Positions 22,334-34,129 of a DNA stretch of 64,000 nt are shown here, one piece after another (the first letter of the stretch is position 1; the number at the start of each line of letters is the position of its first letter). The position numbers and the translations under genes are program-made. The notes beneath the pieces were generated by a model that worked only from the letters and a program-made list of their open reading frames with translations, ran no database searches and was not told the origin of the DNA. The DNA comes from Paralithodes platypus (taxonomy: Eukaryota > Arthropoda > Malacostraca > Decapoda > Lithodidae), in contig CM064505.1 in assembly GCA_032716605.1 (NCBI GenBank), positions 51,023,985-51,087,984 on the forward strand, given 5' to 3'.

Positions 22334-23601
22334 AGTGGACTGCATTCAGATTGTCCATTCTGAAGGCCACCGACTTGTCCCGTAACGCCGGGCCGTGAGC
22401 CTGAAGGAAATATAAGGGGACTAGTAATTCTTTGACATTGATGTGCGAGATTTCTAAGTGGGACCAAAGCCCCTGACCCTGGTGCCCCTGATTTGACTGA
22501 AATCCCCAACCTATTGTGCCTGACGCATCCGTGTCTACCCATACCGTTGGTGGAGGAAAGGTTCATGACATTATTGAGTGCAATGTTTCCCTCTTCGCCC
22601 AGACCGCTAGCAAGGTGTGGATTAATTTCGGGATGGGCCATAATTTTCCCGCCGGTAAGAGCGGGAAATATTTGTTGCCTTCCAATATTATTCGTTTTAC
22701 TTTCAACCGGCCCAACTTGACAGTTAGTTGAATCCAGTTGAGAGAGCCGACCAGAGACTCCCAGACCCTCCGTGTCGTAGTCAGACTGTGAAGAAACCTG
22801 AACAGTTTCCTGCGAAACCTGTTGCGATTGTCCACACTCTGACTCAGAGTGAGAGCGGCGGTGTCCCAGACCAGCCCTATCCACTGAATTACTCGTGAGG
22901 GAACAAGGTTTGACTTTACCAGATTTACCTTGAAGCCTAGAGTTTTGACATGATCCAAAATGATATTGACATGTTTTATGCATAATTGTTGTGTCTCTGC
23001 CACCACCAGCCAGTCGTCCAGATACCACAACACTCTGATCCCTTGTTTTAACAATGGCATCAGGGCTTGCCGGACTAGTTTTGTGAATAATCGAGGTGCT
23101 AGGTTCAAACCGAACGGCATCCTCTGAAAAACAAAATTTTGGTGCCTGATCCGTAAGGCCAAAAACCTTTGAAATCTTTTGTTGACCGATACGTGCCAAT
23201 AGGCGTCTGTCAGGTCTAGTGAACACATCCAACCTCCCGGCGGAAGTGTTAGCCTGATTTGGTGTACTGTTAACATTCTGAAAGATTCGTTGTGAATGTG
23301 AAAATTCAGATAAGACAGGTCTACGACCGGCCTTATCTGAACACTGTCCCTTTTGGGAACCAAAAATAGTTTGGACGTGAATACAGGGTAATTTGGGGGG
23401 ACCGGGATGATGACATTCTTGGCAATCATTTCCTGGGCTAGTGACTCCACCTCTAAAGAAACAAAATTCGCCGTTGTCGGCGGACGTAATCGAGGTCGCC
23501 GGAGCCACTGCCAAGTGATGCCTTTGCGTGCCACCATCCGTGCCCAAGTGTTTAACGGCCATGCTTGGTGACACGTTCGGAACGACCCAGTTAACAGACA
23601 A
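22334..23601 (-). other. Overlapping open frame across RT of copy B
   Basis: A second frame stays open for about 420 codons across the same DNA (SMAVKHLGTDGG, CFFRGGV, SPASPDAIVK, SSTNGMGRHG). Its counterpart in E is 714 codons long and runs into the recombinase. In B it ends inside LINE-2. Whether it is translated is unknown; the RT frame alone may constrain it. Confidence 0.45.
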
Positions 23602-23640
23602 GGGTTCGCCGGCTGTACTACCCTCGGTTCCTCCGGCCTT
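22334..23640 (-). pseudogene. Copy B reverse transcriptase and start of RNase H
   Basis: In element sense: MVARKGITWQWL, VPKRDSVQIRPVVDLSYLN, SLDLTDAYWHV, QRMPFGLNLAPRLF, catalytic WYLDDWLVVAE, WIGLVWDTAALTLSQSVDN (connection), then the RNase H start. A nonsense change (TGG to TGA at about 22560) ends the open frame at HSIMS; reading continues to the LINE-2 insertion at 22334. Collinear with E. Confidence 0.88.
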
Positions 23641-23668
23641 AAGGTAGGCGCCGGGAGTGAGAGAGACT

Positions 23669-26281
23669 TTAGTTTTTTGATGGTGGGGTTGGTGCTGGCC
23701 GCTTCGCCGGCTGGCTGGTGTTGGTCGAAGACTGGCCCTGACCTGGTTTATTTTGGCCGCGTCCTCTCTGACCTGAAAACCTATTCTGTCTATGCCTGTA
23801 CTGACCCTGGGGGTAGTGGGAGGACTTAGGCGGAAGAAATGGTTTAGATACCCCTGGCTGGGCTTTAGTAGTAGGCCTGGGTTTGGGGAAGTTAAATGCA
23901 GGTTTCTTAGAAGGGGTGGGACTGTGCTTAACGGCCTGTGCCATATTGAACACCGTTCGCCATACTTCAGGGGACATTAAAGAAGGGGTAAGTACTGGTG
24001 ACATCACCACCCGGTTAGCAATGCGCTCAGGTAGCTTGCGAACTAACGACATCCTAAGATCTTGTCGTGCTCGCACCGCCTCAAGCAAGGCGGTGCGTAT
24101 GTCACCTAAGGATTGGATTGACGACTGAAGAATCAGTCGCCGGGATAACTCAACCAATCTTCGAGCATCCGCGTCTGCGATTGCCTGAGTAGATCGTAGT
24201 AAAGACTTAGCCACCTGCTGAGATACTATGTACTGTGAAAACAGGCGAAAAGCTTTTCCTCGTAGCCTAAATTCTCTGTCTAGGTGAGTAGGGGTAGGGG
24301 TAGTGAACGGGTCCTTCAGTTCACAAAGATTAATCTTAGGGGCAGCTAGGAATGCAAACAAAGCCGCCGGGACTCCGCTGGCAGAACCCACCGGCATGGA
24401 AAACCATGAATGTGAGTCCTGAGGGATCTGGTGGGAAGATTTAGAAGTGAAAGTGGTTGCAAAGTTTTGAGCCTCTACCTCCCAATCCACCCAAGGTCCT
24501 GGACCCAACTGTCCCACCTTCAAAACTGGATTAGCTGCGTCGTCTGTGACGGTCCGTAAATCTAGTTCAGGAGTAAGAGCTGACAGAGTCTTAATATCAT
24601 TAAACCCATCCAGCTTAGACCAGTCTGAAATAGTTTTAAAGCTGAGGCAGGGGGTAAAGCAGGCTTAGAAGCATACACAAAATAATCCTGGTGATAATAA
24701 CTAGGTATAGCCTTAATGTTTATGTCCAGAACATTACCTAAGGCATCCATGGCCCTTAATTTCTTTGACTTGTTGCCCTGGATAAACCACTCACGCGGTA
24801 CCGGGAGTTCCCCTGACAAGGTAGGTTGGGCAAGCTCTGGTTTAGAGGGGTTCAAAAGAACCCATGACTCGTCTGGCCCATAAAGGAGGGGCATAGCTAC
24901 CTTTCTAAGAGGTGCTTTGTCTAGAGGGGGTGGATTAACATCCGTTATGACCCTGACATTTGAAGTTGTCAATGCCGCCGTGGCAGGCTTAGTGCTCCTT
25001 GCAGGTGACAGAGTAGGAGGGTTAGGAATCTTAGATAAATCAATTGACGTCATCAGAGGCCGTACCGTAGAGCTTGTCGAGGGAGCCCCCAAGTCCATTG
25101 TGGGGTTTTCTTGTTGCTGACCAAAAAATTTAGATAAAGCATGAGTAAGCAACCCATCAATTTCTTGTGCTGTAACAAACTGGTTAGATGAAGAACTTAT
25201 AGGAGAATCATTATTATCTCTTGCGGCGTCCAAGCCTGAGCCTGACCCTTGTCCTTCCATATCCGAAATTATTGAAACTTCGTCTTTTTCCTCCCGATCC
25301 TCCTGAGAAGACGCCGCCGAGGCAGGGGTACCTTGTTTCCAAGATAAGTCTGGGATAGAGGATGGGGTCGCCGCGTCCCTGTGGACGTCGGCTACTGTGT
25401 GACTCGTATGAGTCGGACGTGGGTGGTCAGACCGTGGTTGGGCAAACCGCCAAACACCAAGGCCCTGGCCTACGCTCTCTTGAGAGTCTGAAACATTCTC
25501 AATTATTGACCCTCCTGAACTTAACATTTCCAGGGTTAAAATATTAATTGGCAACTCCTCTTTAGGGACAGGTGCTGCACTGGACTCAGAGGCCCTAACA
25601 CAAACTCTGTCAGGTGTAGAGGTACGATGAGATGCACTAGACTTAGGGGAATGTCGAGAGGACTTCCGATGTGAATCCTTTTTTGAGGATTTATGGCTGC
25701 GGTGTGACCGCGAACTAGTCTTAGATCTGGAAGAATCTCCGCCGTGACCACTGGTGGAATCTTCCGTCTTACTCTTCTTACTCTCCGGCGAAGAGGCCCG
25801 ACTAGAAGACTGTTGTCTGAGAGGTGACCTTGACCTAGATCTCGCCTGCAACGAGGAGGCGGATGCCGGGGTGTAGGCTCTCTCGGGCGTTTAGTTGTAG
25901 TCGCAGACGATACAGAACCCTGACTAGTCTCCGTCGGCTTAACACTCGTGACTCTAGAGGAACGTTTAGGGGGAGGGTGTTCTGACAGCAATCTATCCCA
26001 AAGTGGGACGTTGTCACATTGAAGTGACTTATGCGCGACAATGGTAGTGTAGGCCGACATTTGTTGTCGAACCTCTCTCAACGCTACCGCCGCGGTCTTA
26101 TCATTATCACAAAGGACTTTAACAGCTAATTGAGAACAAAAGGAACAATTATGCATCACCCAGAGACCCCTTGAACGGTCTAGACATTTAACACACCTTA
26201 TGCAAAGGTGTGTGCAAAAATAGGGATACCAGCACAAGTAGGGGTAATGCACAGGGCAAAAACTGGGGCCACGGTAGCCAT
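23669..26281 (-). pseudogene. Copy B Gag-like protein
   Basis: The ATG at 26281 corresponds to the E start. The N-terminal zinc cluster is present but crossed by a one-base insertion near 26200. A second frameshift (one base short) lies near 25860 before the Ser/Arg-rich RSRSRSPLRQQSS segment. A third lies near 24640. The remainder matches E: acidic/Ser-rich linker, VRVITDVNPPPLDKAPLRKV, GQLGPGPWVDWE, the helical THLDREFRLRGKAFRLFSQY domain and a basic Gln/Gly/Arg-rich tail. Likely structural particle protein. Confidence 0.75.
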
Positions 26282-26341
26282 GACAGAGACTGGTGGGTGA
26301 AAACTACCGCCGGGTCTGTATTGGTCCGCCGGATCTCAGCT

Positions 26342-27729
26342 CTGGAAAAAACAAGAAAATTTCCAGGAATTAATGCTCATAAGGGTAATCCAACATGATC
26401 GCACACCAGTGTTAATAACCCGCCGGGTAACGAGATGCAAAGACACAACTAACACATCTCGCCACGCGGCGGGGTGTAAAGTCTAAACAAATCTTTTGCT
26501 AAAGAAAGTGAAGAATACCCTCTGATATAATGGTCCAGCATGGCACTTATAGTCTCTCGGAGGAGGTGACTGTCTCAAGATTCAATTTTGTAACAAAGCA
26601 ACCCCCCAAAAAGACGCCGGCCCTTGAATTATTATAGTAGAATAGCCCAGGGCAGGATGATACGAGATCTAATGTTTAACGAATTGTCCCAAAAGATCGC
26701 CGTAAGATCGAAGGCGGCGATACCTGATAGTATCACTAAATTAAATAGGTTAAAATGAATTTTGTAAAATTCCTTAATTCCTCCACCTAGGAGCACCCGC
26801 CGGGTGTGAGAATCGATATATAACCTAATTGAACCTTCAATCGCCGTAAATAGTAAAGGCAGCGATACACAGAGTATCACTATAATGGATCGGTTAACTA
26901 ACTGAAGACCTAAGTCGTTCATCTCACCCTACCCAGGTGCACCCGCCGGGTGAGAAGTTTTAAAAGTTAACCCCATAAGTTCCTGTCCCCGCTTCTTTGT
27001 AAAAGATCGCCGGGGAGGAAAGCCTAAACAACAGCTAGGTTTTTCATGTGGTTGTCGTAAAACCAGGTAGAAAAAACTCCTAAAACGTATGTCCACAAGG
27101 ACGCCGTTTTATATGGATGGGTACAGCCATCCCGCCGGGAATCAAAGGAGGCCTGAAACCAGGCACCCACAGAGACGCAGTCCTGGAGAGCCACAGACAC
27201 CCCACCCGCCGGGGATACAAGCCAGTGTCACAACCACGTGTGGCCCAACACTGCTCTCGGCCAGGATTTTTTCACGGTGAAACCGAGAAAAAACCCGCCG
27301 GAAGGCCCACCCTGAACAGATACCATCTGAACAACACACGACACGAGGATAGCCATGCACGGCTAACCCAAGGTCACAGCATAATCCGTGGAATTAGCCA
27401 ATACACAACTAAACCAGGAAACAATTATAGTCCGAGGAATTAGCCAATACACAACTAAAACCCGGATACACATGACACAGTAGGGCATATTTATAAATAA
27501 TAAATAATAACACTAGTACATGTGGCAAAGCTACGAGCGGCTGGCTAGGCCTAGGCAGACGGCATAAAAACAGTTGAAATATACACACACTGGAAATATC
27601 ACAACAGGAACCACCGCCAACACACCACCGAGCAACAACTTCCAACCCAGGGCAGACTGACTCGGGACCCAGAAAAAACTTCACTAAGTGAAGAAAAATA
27701 CGCTGGGAACGTCAGAAAACACAGCTTAC
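26342..27729 (-). promoter_or_regulatory. Probable leader intron of copy B
   Basis: Donor CTGATGAG/GTAAGC at 27729 and acceptor TTGTTTTTTCCAG at 26342 (element sense), 61 nt before the gag ATG. Both sites are at the same places in D and E. The interior contains ATCGCCG...CGGCGAT hairpins (26695-26725 and a weaker one near 26842) and ACCCGCCGGGTG palindromes (near 26797 and 26939). Confidence 0.6.
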
Positions 27730-28275
27730 CTCATCAGAAAGATAAAAGGCAGCAATAATTAACGCGTAGTGAAAGCCGCCTGCATCACAAACTAACTCAA
27801 CTGTGAAAAAGTTCACATGTCCACAACGTGACCACGAGGGTACATCCGAAATAGATGCCCCATACACTCGACCCAAAATACACTGCACTGCGGGCAACCA
27901 GCCCAGGACACTCCTGCTACGCCTATCCTAACCTTTCTCGATACATCCTGGAGTAAACAAATGAGAAAAAACTCACTAGGGACGCAACGAATGCGGAACC
28001 AGCGGAGCGTGGGGAGGCACGTCCGGGCGGGCTGAGCGCAGAGCAGAGAAGGAAGAATGACGCCTGAATCAGCGTCTGGTCAGAAATCCACACAAGTACA
28101 TCCACGATATGATGGAAAGCTTATTGGATAGTTATTCTTATTTTCTTTTTGTTTTTATTTTTTACGAAGTTTTTTTCGTAGTGAGAACCCAATTCATAAT
28201 GACTGAAGCCATGAGTGAGGTCGCGTGCGCTCATGATGAAGGCTCCTCAGTTTTTAAATGCTCTGCGCGGTAGAT
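27730..28275 (-). other. 5' leader exon and inner part of 5' terminal region of copy B
   Basis: Collinear with 55276-55831 of E. It contains the CTACGAAAAAACTTCGTA hairpin (28149-28176). It is cut at about 28275 by LINE-3; the outermost 87 nt lie at 33090-33176. Confidence 0.7.
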
Positions 28276-28437
28276 AATAATAATAATAAGCATGTTACTT
28301 ATTTCTCATAAGCGCCAATTTTTCCGAAGAATTCACTAGCGCTCGAAAAGAGAAAGAAAAAAGAACAAAAATCAATGCATCAAAAGAAGGCTTATATACA
28401 ACACACACTTAACAATCACTAGCAGTGGCAAAATAGC

Positions 28438-31350
28438 CTAAACTCTATAGCCATCTGTCATGACACCTCTCTCAAGATCATAGCTTCTCTCAAAGAGAAA
28501 AGTCTTAAGTTGTCGCTTGAAGCATTCAACAGAACTCAGTTGTCTCATGGACAGCGGCAACCTGTTATACAACCTCGGAGCCATGTAGGAGAAAGACCTC
28601 TCAAAGAAAGAAGACTGCTGGAAAGCCCATGGTTCATCAAGACGAAAAGGGTCATTGTCATGACGCACAACTACACCATGGTGTGCCGGTGGGCGCCTGA
28701 GCAGCTCCGCAAGGTACCTAGGCTCACCAAATTTGAGAACCTTAAAAGTCACCAAACACAACTTAAATTCTATTCTTGCTCTTACTGGCAGCCAGTGCAG
28801 TTCTATGTGAAGAGATGTAGTAGGAGTTCTAGGTGGAACACCAAAAATTAGTCTTGCGGCCCTGTTAAGAACAGACTGAACTTTCTTCAAAATATAATTT
28901 GGAAGACCCACCAACAGGGCATTGCAATAATCAACACGAGAGAAGACCAATGAGTGAACCAACGTCAGGAGGCAACGTCTGGTTATAAACGGCTTCACCA
29001 AATAGAGATTTCTGATGTGCAAGTAACAACTTTTAACTATCTGGTTTACATGCTCTTTGAAATCTAATCGGGAGTTCACATATACACCCAGATTTCGAAC
29101 AGAGTTGGCCGGACGCAGCTGAGATCCACCCACATTGATGGAGAGGGCACCTACTATATCATCAGCTCTTCTATTTCCTCGGATGATGAGAATATCAGTT
29201 TTACCATCATTTAGTTTAAGTTTTCTCGCTCTCATCCACTTCTTGATATCAGACATCAACAATTCCATCTTACTCCGTATATCAACTATATTTGTGATTC
29301 TCACATAAATCTGGGTGTCATCTGCATAAAAGTGAAAGGTGACATTATGTGCACGAAGCAGAAGAGACAAACTGCTAATATAAATTATAAATAGGATAGG
29401 ACCTAAAACTGATCCCTGCGGAACACCATACTGCAGGGGTGTCGAGTCCGAGACCACTTGATTTACCATCACACTCTGGGATCTACCTGACAAGTACGAC
29501 CCAAGAAGCAAGAGAGCGGAGTCACGCACACCACAATCATAAAGATCACTCAATAACAACTTGTGATCCACTGTGTCAAAAGCCGCAGAGAGATCAAGCA
29601 AGACCAATAGTGAGGCCACACCATTGCAAATGTTCTCAACTAGATCATTATGTACTCTAATCAATGCTGTTTCAGTTGAATGATGCTGTCGGTAAGCAGA
29701 CTGAAAAATTGGGATAGTTTCATTCTGCTGAAGTAGTGGTTGTAATTGGTCAAGTATTGCACGCTCTAATATCTTTGATATGAAGGACAGGTTAGAGACA
29801 GGACGATAGTTCAACATGTTCTCAACATCAAGTCCAGGTTTCTTTAGAGTAGGTCGGAGCAGTGCATGCTTTTCAGAATGTGAAGCTACCTTCAGAGAAG
29901 CACTTATTAATTATTTTGGAAATAAACTCAACTGTGTGATCATAGACTCTTGGTAGCTTGGAAACATTTATGGGATCCAACGGGCAAAATGTTTTATTGA
30001 GGTTTCTTATGTAGGACGAGATCATGTCCACCTCTACTGAGTGAAAGGATGAGAGGACATTATTAGGAATGTGTCGGGGTTGGAGTACAACTGAAAGTTC
30101 TTCACCAACAGAAGCATCATCCAGTTCCTGTCTTATGCGAGTTATCTTGCCAGCAAAAAATGCCACAAAGTTGGCAGCCAACTCAGCATCAGGTACAGAA
30201 GGTCTTAAGCTGACTCTTGTTTTTCCAAGTAAACTGTTTACAATTGAAGCCAACCTCCTCTGGTCGTTACCACACGAGTCAACTTTTCCCTGATAATACA
30301 CTTTCTTTCATCTTTGATTTTGTGGACCACAGCTCTTCTGGCTGACAGATATTGCAACCATGTAGAGTCTGTTTTATTTTTCCGCCATTCACGTTCAGCT
30401 CTTCTACGCGCTCTTCTAAGAAATTTAACTCGAGTGCTATACCAGGGCGAATCATCTCGTACTATGATTTTCTTCTCTACTTCTGGACAGTGATGATCGA
30501 ACACTAATTTAAGTGCATTTCCATGCACCTCCACCAGCTCATCTGAAGTAAGGTTGGAAGTATCAATACTTCCCAAGTACTGTTTTACTTCACTGCTAGC
30601 CAAATTTAGGTCTGCATTTTTATAATTTCTAAATCTGATTACTTTTTCATGTGTGAGTGGCTTAGGGAAATCAAAGCTGAAAGTAATCAAAGCATGATCA
30701 GAGGTATTAGGGTCAGCATTCTCAACATCAACATCCAGGACACCACCACAACCCACAGGAGAGAAAACCAAGTCAAGGGTGTGTCCTAAGATATGAGTTG
30801 GGTGGGACACATGATTTACAAAATTGTTCTGATCAGTCAACTCAAGGAACTCAGGAGAGAATGGCTTCAGATGAGGGCTGTCAACCCAGTAATTAAAATC
30901 TCCACATATCAAAAGTCTTCCGGTTTTAGCAGAAAATTCCTCGAGAAACTGCCCAAACTCTTCCATAAAACCCCTATCTGTGCCACGATGGCCAGGCCTA
31001 TAGACAACTGCCATTCTTAGAATTTGTTGATGGAGTTTTATTTCCACTTCCAACAGTTCATAATAAAGAGGGGCTGGGTTATGGCTTATTTTGCAAGATA
31101 TTCACCAGAGATGTGGAGTAGACAACTGCCACTCCACCACCCGGATGATCTCCCCTAGGCCTAGGAACATTTATTATGGAATGGGTTTTAGGCAATGCCG
31201 CCTGGATAATATTCAGATCTGACTCGAACAACCAGGTCTCAGTGAGACATAATACATCAAGGTTACGTTCATCCAAGATCTCACAAATATGATCCATTTT
31301 GTTACGCAAGGAACGAACATTCAACAGACCCAGTTTCAACCGGCTCCCAT
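28438..31350 (-). pseudogene. LINE-3 ORF2: endonuclease and reverse transcriptase
   Basis: From about 31350: LGLLNVRSLRNKM, LTETWL, GGGVAVVYS, a frame break near 31060-31080, then LLICGDFNYWVDSP, HTLDLVF and DPNTSDHALITF (endonuclease complete but split). A frame break near 30240 and another near 29870 separate a linker (NNVLSSFHSVEVDMISSYI) from the RT: LNYRPVSNLSFISKILERAI, FQSAYRQHHSTETAL, LDLSAAFDTVDHKLLL, VPQGSVLGPILF, catalytic FYADDTQIYV, VFSRVDYCNALLVGLP and a C-terminal APRLYNRLP. The RT part is open for 460 codons (28438-29817). Confidence 0.85.
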
Positions 31351-31359
31351 GTGCATTTT

Positions 31360-32730
31360 TCAGTTTTTTGAACCTACAAAATTGGTGTTCTCAATAACTT
31401 TATTTCTCTGAGCTGTCATTAAAGGACAATTTCTACTTGAGGCGAAATGATTTGGCGGCTCCGTAACTGATGTGGAGCTCATACAATTTATACATTTGGG
31501 GGAAGTCTTGTTGGTGCAGTCTTTTGAGTTATGAGTACCAGCACAGAAGTTGCATTTTGGATCCTCATTTTTCCGATAACACCTGTCACTGGTATGACCA
31601 AAGCCCTGGCAATGGTAACATTGTGTTACCCAGAAGCGATCATATGCACGACATCTCACAAGTCCAACATACACAGAATTGCCATCATCCACAATGGAAG
31701 AGCGTATTTCAGGTGACATTTTTACTACCGCAATCTTAGTGTGTGCATCACTCTTTTGCTTAGTGAATAGCAAATTCATAGCTAAGCCATCGTCGACCAG
31801 GGACTTTATTCTTGGGTTCTTGTTGAGGATGCTGGGAATGATCTCATTATCCTCAGCATCATTAGCAATGCCTACCAGAGTCATTTTTGGCATCATCTTC
31901 TTCGGTTCGGAGACACTGAAGGCACTGTCCACCCCCAAATACTGATTGATGGCCCTTCCTGCATCTTCTTTGGCTTTCTTGGATGGAAGTCGTACCACCA
32001 GTACACCTGAATCAGTTCTAGTAAACTTGTTAACCGGAACCGAAGCCAAAGCAGTCTCGATTGCCTTTGTATCTGGTGGGCTTACTGGCTCGGAGGATCG
32101 GTCTTTTGGCTTCACTACCAGGACCTGATGGTCCCAGACAGTTTTTTTCTTTCCACCATCTATCACCTCAGTGGTGCGTTTGGTCAGCTCCTTTTTGGTC
32201 TCCACTGTTTCCCTCACTACCTTTTCCTTGCTCTTCAAAACCTGCACTACATTCTTCTCAAACTCTCTTTTCTCTTTTTCTCTCTCTTCCACCTGCTCCT
32301 TCATGATTTCTTCCAATGCATCCACCTTAGCATTCCCCACCCTTGTCCACTCATCTTTCTCCTCACTTATTACTCCCTTTACTTTCTCACTTAAATGGCC
32401 CTCATACTCCTTTAGCTGCTCCTTGAGTGCCATGTTCTCCGCCTCCAGCTCATCTACTTTCCTTATTACAGCATCTAGGTTAGCAATTAATGGCCCATCT
32501 GCAGTTGCTACTGAACTGGCTCCACATATTTCTATCAGTGACTCCACCTTCACACCTATATCTCTCCTCCAATTCTCCATAACTCCCTTCCATCTTAACA
32601 GACCCATCATCTGTCTCTTCACTACAATCAATTGATCCTCCACTTCATTACCCTCTGCCAGAAATCCCTCAAATTCATAGCTCTCTTCATCTCCCAATAA
32701 ACTCTGCCTCCGTTTGCCTTGGCCGGCCAT
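31360..32730 (-). CDS. LINE-3 ORF1 protein with coiled coil and zinc knuckles
   Basis: Intact ORF of 456 codons from an ATG in good context (ACAATGG). Residues about 1-170 are acidic then coiled coil (GDEESYEFEGFLAE, MGLLRWKGVMENWRRDIG, LKEQLKEYEGHLSEKVKG, EFEKNVVQVLKSKEKVVRE) and closely resemble LINE-2 ORF1. The middle contains VLVVRLPSKKAKEDAGRAIN. The C-terminus has three zinc knuckles: CYHCQGFGHTSDRC, CNFCAGTHNSKDC and a CINC...H...C motif. Likely the RNA-binding chaperone of the LINE particle. Its stop lies next to the ORF2 start region. Confidence 0.85.
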   Translation of the reverse strand: MAGQGKRRQSLLGDEESYEFEGFLAEGNEVEDQLIVVKRQMMGLLRWKGVMENWRRDIGVKVESLIEICGASSVATADGPLIANLDAVIRKVDELEAENMALKEQLKEYEGHLSEKVKGVISEEKDEWTRVGNAKVDALEEIMKEQVEEREKEKREFEKNVVQVLKSKEKVVRETVETKKELTKRTTEVIDGGKKKTVWDHQVLVVKPKDRSSEPVSPPDTKAIETALASVPVNKFTRTDSGVLVVRLPSKKAKEDAGRAINQYLGVDSAFSVSEPKKMMPKMTLVGIANDAEDNEIIPSILNKNPRIKSLVDDGLAMNLLFTKQKSDAHTKIAVVKMSPEIRSSIVDDGNSVYVGLVRCRAYDRFWVTQCYHCQGFGHTSDRCYRKNEDPKCNFCAGTHNSKDCTNKTSPKCINCMSSTSVTEPPNHFASSRNCPLMTAQRNKVIENTNFVGSKN

Positions 32731-33089
32731 TGTTTATATTTATGTAGCCTACAATTAAAAATATACAAAACACTTAATAAAATTAGAGTAAAATTAAACT
32801 ACTACCTGGGATAAACCCAGGTAGCGCCGCCCCCGTTTGTGTCACCCTATCTTGAAAAAAGAATAAATGGAAAAAATAAATAGAAATGGGTGTTTGCGAG
32901 GTCACCACGAGCAGGTGGGGTACGACTTGATTACCTTCCAAAGAAGGTAACCCAACCGAGGTGTCGCAAGTACTAGGCAAAGATGAAATATGAAAACTTT
33001 AACCGTGTTTTGGGCCTTCAGCAGTAGCAGATACGTCACTCGGAAAACTAAACCCCATTGGTTACGATACTGCCACTGCGCAAAGCATT

Positions 33090-33176
33090 GATTCAAAACT
33101 ACGGCGGATTAGTGTTTGAAGAGGATGCCTTATGTAATAGGCATGTTCGTCAATGATGGAGGGGCCACTAATAAAT
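33090..33176 (-). repeat. Outer 5' terminal repeat of copy B
   Basis: Carries the last 87 nt of the B 5' end (reads inward ATTTATTAGTGGCCCCTCCA from 33176), displaced from the rest of B by LINE-3. It includes the CTTATGTAATAGGCATG palindromic phrase common to the 5' ends of C, D and E. Confidence 0.88.
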
Positions 33177-33627
33177 ATACCTGTATGTCTACTTTTAAGC
33201 ATTTTTTGGTTTTTCTACCATATATACTTTCTGACTCAACTGTCCTTGGTCTGTATATTGGTATGCCTATGCATCATACCCATGTCCTGTGAATAAAATA
33301 TGTCGATTGTCTTCCGTCTGCTCTGCCAGAACTTATGTTTCTACGAATGAATTATACTTTTTAATTTTTCTTCACCTGCTGTGTGTCACTGTCATTCACC
33401 ATGCTAAAGTGTCCATCTATTGTCATACGACTAATCAATACCTACCTGTATATACTGTATTGTTATTTTTGAATTGTTACACAGGTAACTACATTATCTT
33501 AATATGCACCATGTAGTTATACTCTTTTTCTAATAAATGGCAAGGTTTAGTGTGTCTTTTCTTGATCATCTGATTATACTAAGGTTTGTTTTTTGCTACT
33601 TGGATGTCCGCCTCCGACTTGGGATTC
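33177..33627. other. No recognised gene; possible continuation of the 3' end of element A
   Basis: AT-rich sequence with no ORF, terminal repeat or RNA gene I can support. Its position between the B insertion and the A-type terminal arm at 33640 suggests it is 3' sequence of element A. Confidence 0.35.
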
Positions 33628-33665
33628 AAGCCCTACATTGGATAACGTAGAGACTGCTACTAAAT
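33628..33665 (+). repeat. 3' terminal arm assigned to element A
   Basis: Reads AAGCCCTACATTGGATAACG then GAGACTGCTACTAAAT. Inverted, this begins ATTTAGTAGCAGTCTC, close to the ITR of the next module (ATTTGGTAGCAGTCTC). It is followed directly by spacer S3. Assignment to A is by position. Confidence 0.55.
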
Positions 33666-33712
33666 TGGGAGGTTTGACGACCTCCCAAATAACATAATAA
33701 GGAAAACCTCCT
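33666..33712 (+). repeat. Spacer S3 (47 nt)
   Basis: Contains GGGAGGTTTGACGACCTCCC, a GGGAGGT..ACCTCCC hairpin, and ends GGAAAACCTCCT. Same plan as the 40-nt B-type spacer: GGTTTGAC, hairpin, A-rich stretch, AAAACC. Confidence 0.8.
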
Positions 33713-34088
33713 ATTTGGTAGCAGTCTCGGAGTATCCAATGACAGAGTATCCCGCCCTCACGCCTAAGCCCTGCCCATCCAATCTAGTCTGATTACTTGA
33801 TACCTTGATAGTTTTACAGGGCCGGGTGCGGGTATGTGGAGTTCGTGTGGCATGCGTCCAGAGGGAAGCCAGATTGTCTGGGCAACTATTTTAATTTTTT
33901 CTATCCTACCTTTTTTTCTTTTCTATTCTCAATAGTAGTCTCGAAGTGTGTACAACATACCTAGTATAGATTTAAGATGCTACTCTAGAAGATATTGGAC
34001 TGCACATGTAGTACCGATAAATTGGCCCGCTGCACCAGCGGCTGAACTTATAAGCCCTACGTTGGATACTCCGAGACTGCTACCAAAT
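33713..34088. mobile_element. Terminal module MITE-2 (376 bp)
   Basis: Bounded by perfect ~27 bp inverted repeats starting ATTTGGTAGCAGTCTCGGAG. No coding capacity. Placed relative to A as module M is to C and E, so it may be the terminal module of family A. Confidence 0.8.
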
Positions 34089-34129
34089 TACGGGTTTGAC
34101 AACCCGAAGGGAAGGAAGGAAAACTAACT
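34089..34129 (+). repeat. Spacer S4 (41 nt)
   Basis: Contains CGGGTTTGACAACCCG (hairpin) then purine-rich GAAGGGAAGGAAGGAAAACT. Nearly identical, inverted, to S5 at 35977. Confidence 0.8.

Larger units (their letters stand above)
28276..33089 (-). mobile_element. LINE-3, near full-length L2-like LINE
   Basis: Minus-strand two-ORF non-LTR element inserted in the 5' terminal region of copy B. The 3' tail is a TTA-type microsatellite (ATAATAATAATAATAA on the plus strand at 28275-28290). Behind ORF1 a ~360 bp 5' UTR (32731-33089) has no other recognisable feature. RT wording (FQSAYRQHHSTETALIRV, LLDLSAAFDTVDH) points to the L2 group, by memory of the family only. Confidence 0.85.
16001..33176 (-). 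mobile_element. DIRS-like retrotransposon copy B (with two nested LINEs)
   Basis: Both ends carry the family ITR (ATTTATTAGTGGCCCCTCCA..., 37 bp inverted repeat with the other end). Order on the minus strand: 5' ITR (33176), leader with probable intron, gag, RT/RNase H/methyltransferase-like, recombinase, 3' ITR (16001). LINE-3 (28276-33089) splits the leader and LINE-2 (18136-22333) splits RNase H. Removing both leaves an element of roughly 8.2 kb, the size of copy E. No target duplication flanks the unit, as expected for tyrosine-recombinase insertion. Confidence 0.9.
1..33665 (+). mobile_element. DIRS-like retrotransposon A (old, heavily interrupted)
   Basis: Pieces of one DIRS-type element can be followed in order on the plus strand: gag (696-2254, 4720-5872), RT/RNase H/methyltransferase-like (6040-7810) and tyrosine recombinase (7773-8945, 14786-15346). 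A 3' terminal arm is at 33640-33665. Removing later insertions (LINE-1 copies, a piggyBac-like element, a pogo-like element, copy B) rejoins the homology to the better copies D and E. The protein is only distantly similar to the B/C/D/E family, so this is a separate family. The 5' end lies left of the window. The 3' end is inferred from the arm followed by a spacer at 33666 and is the least certain part. Confidence 0.72.

Noticed and set aside
23669..24128. Plus-strand ORFs over gag of copy B
   Set aside because: Shadows of the minus-strand gag; the same shadows appear at 50843 and 59574 opposite gag of D and E.
33177..33627. Host exon between the elements
   Set aside because: Only short ORFs without splice context or recognisable protein; AT-rich.
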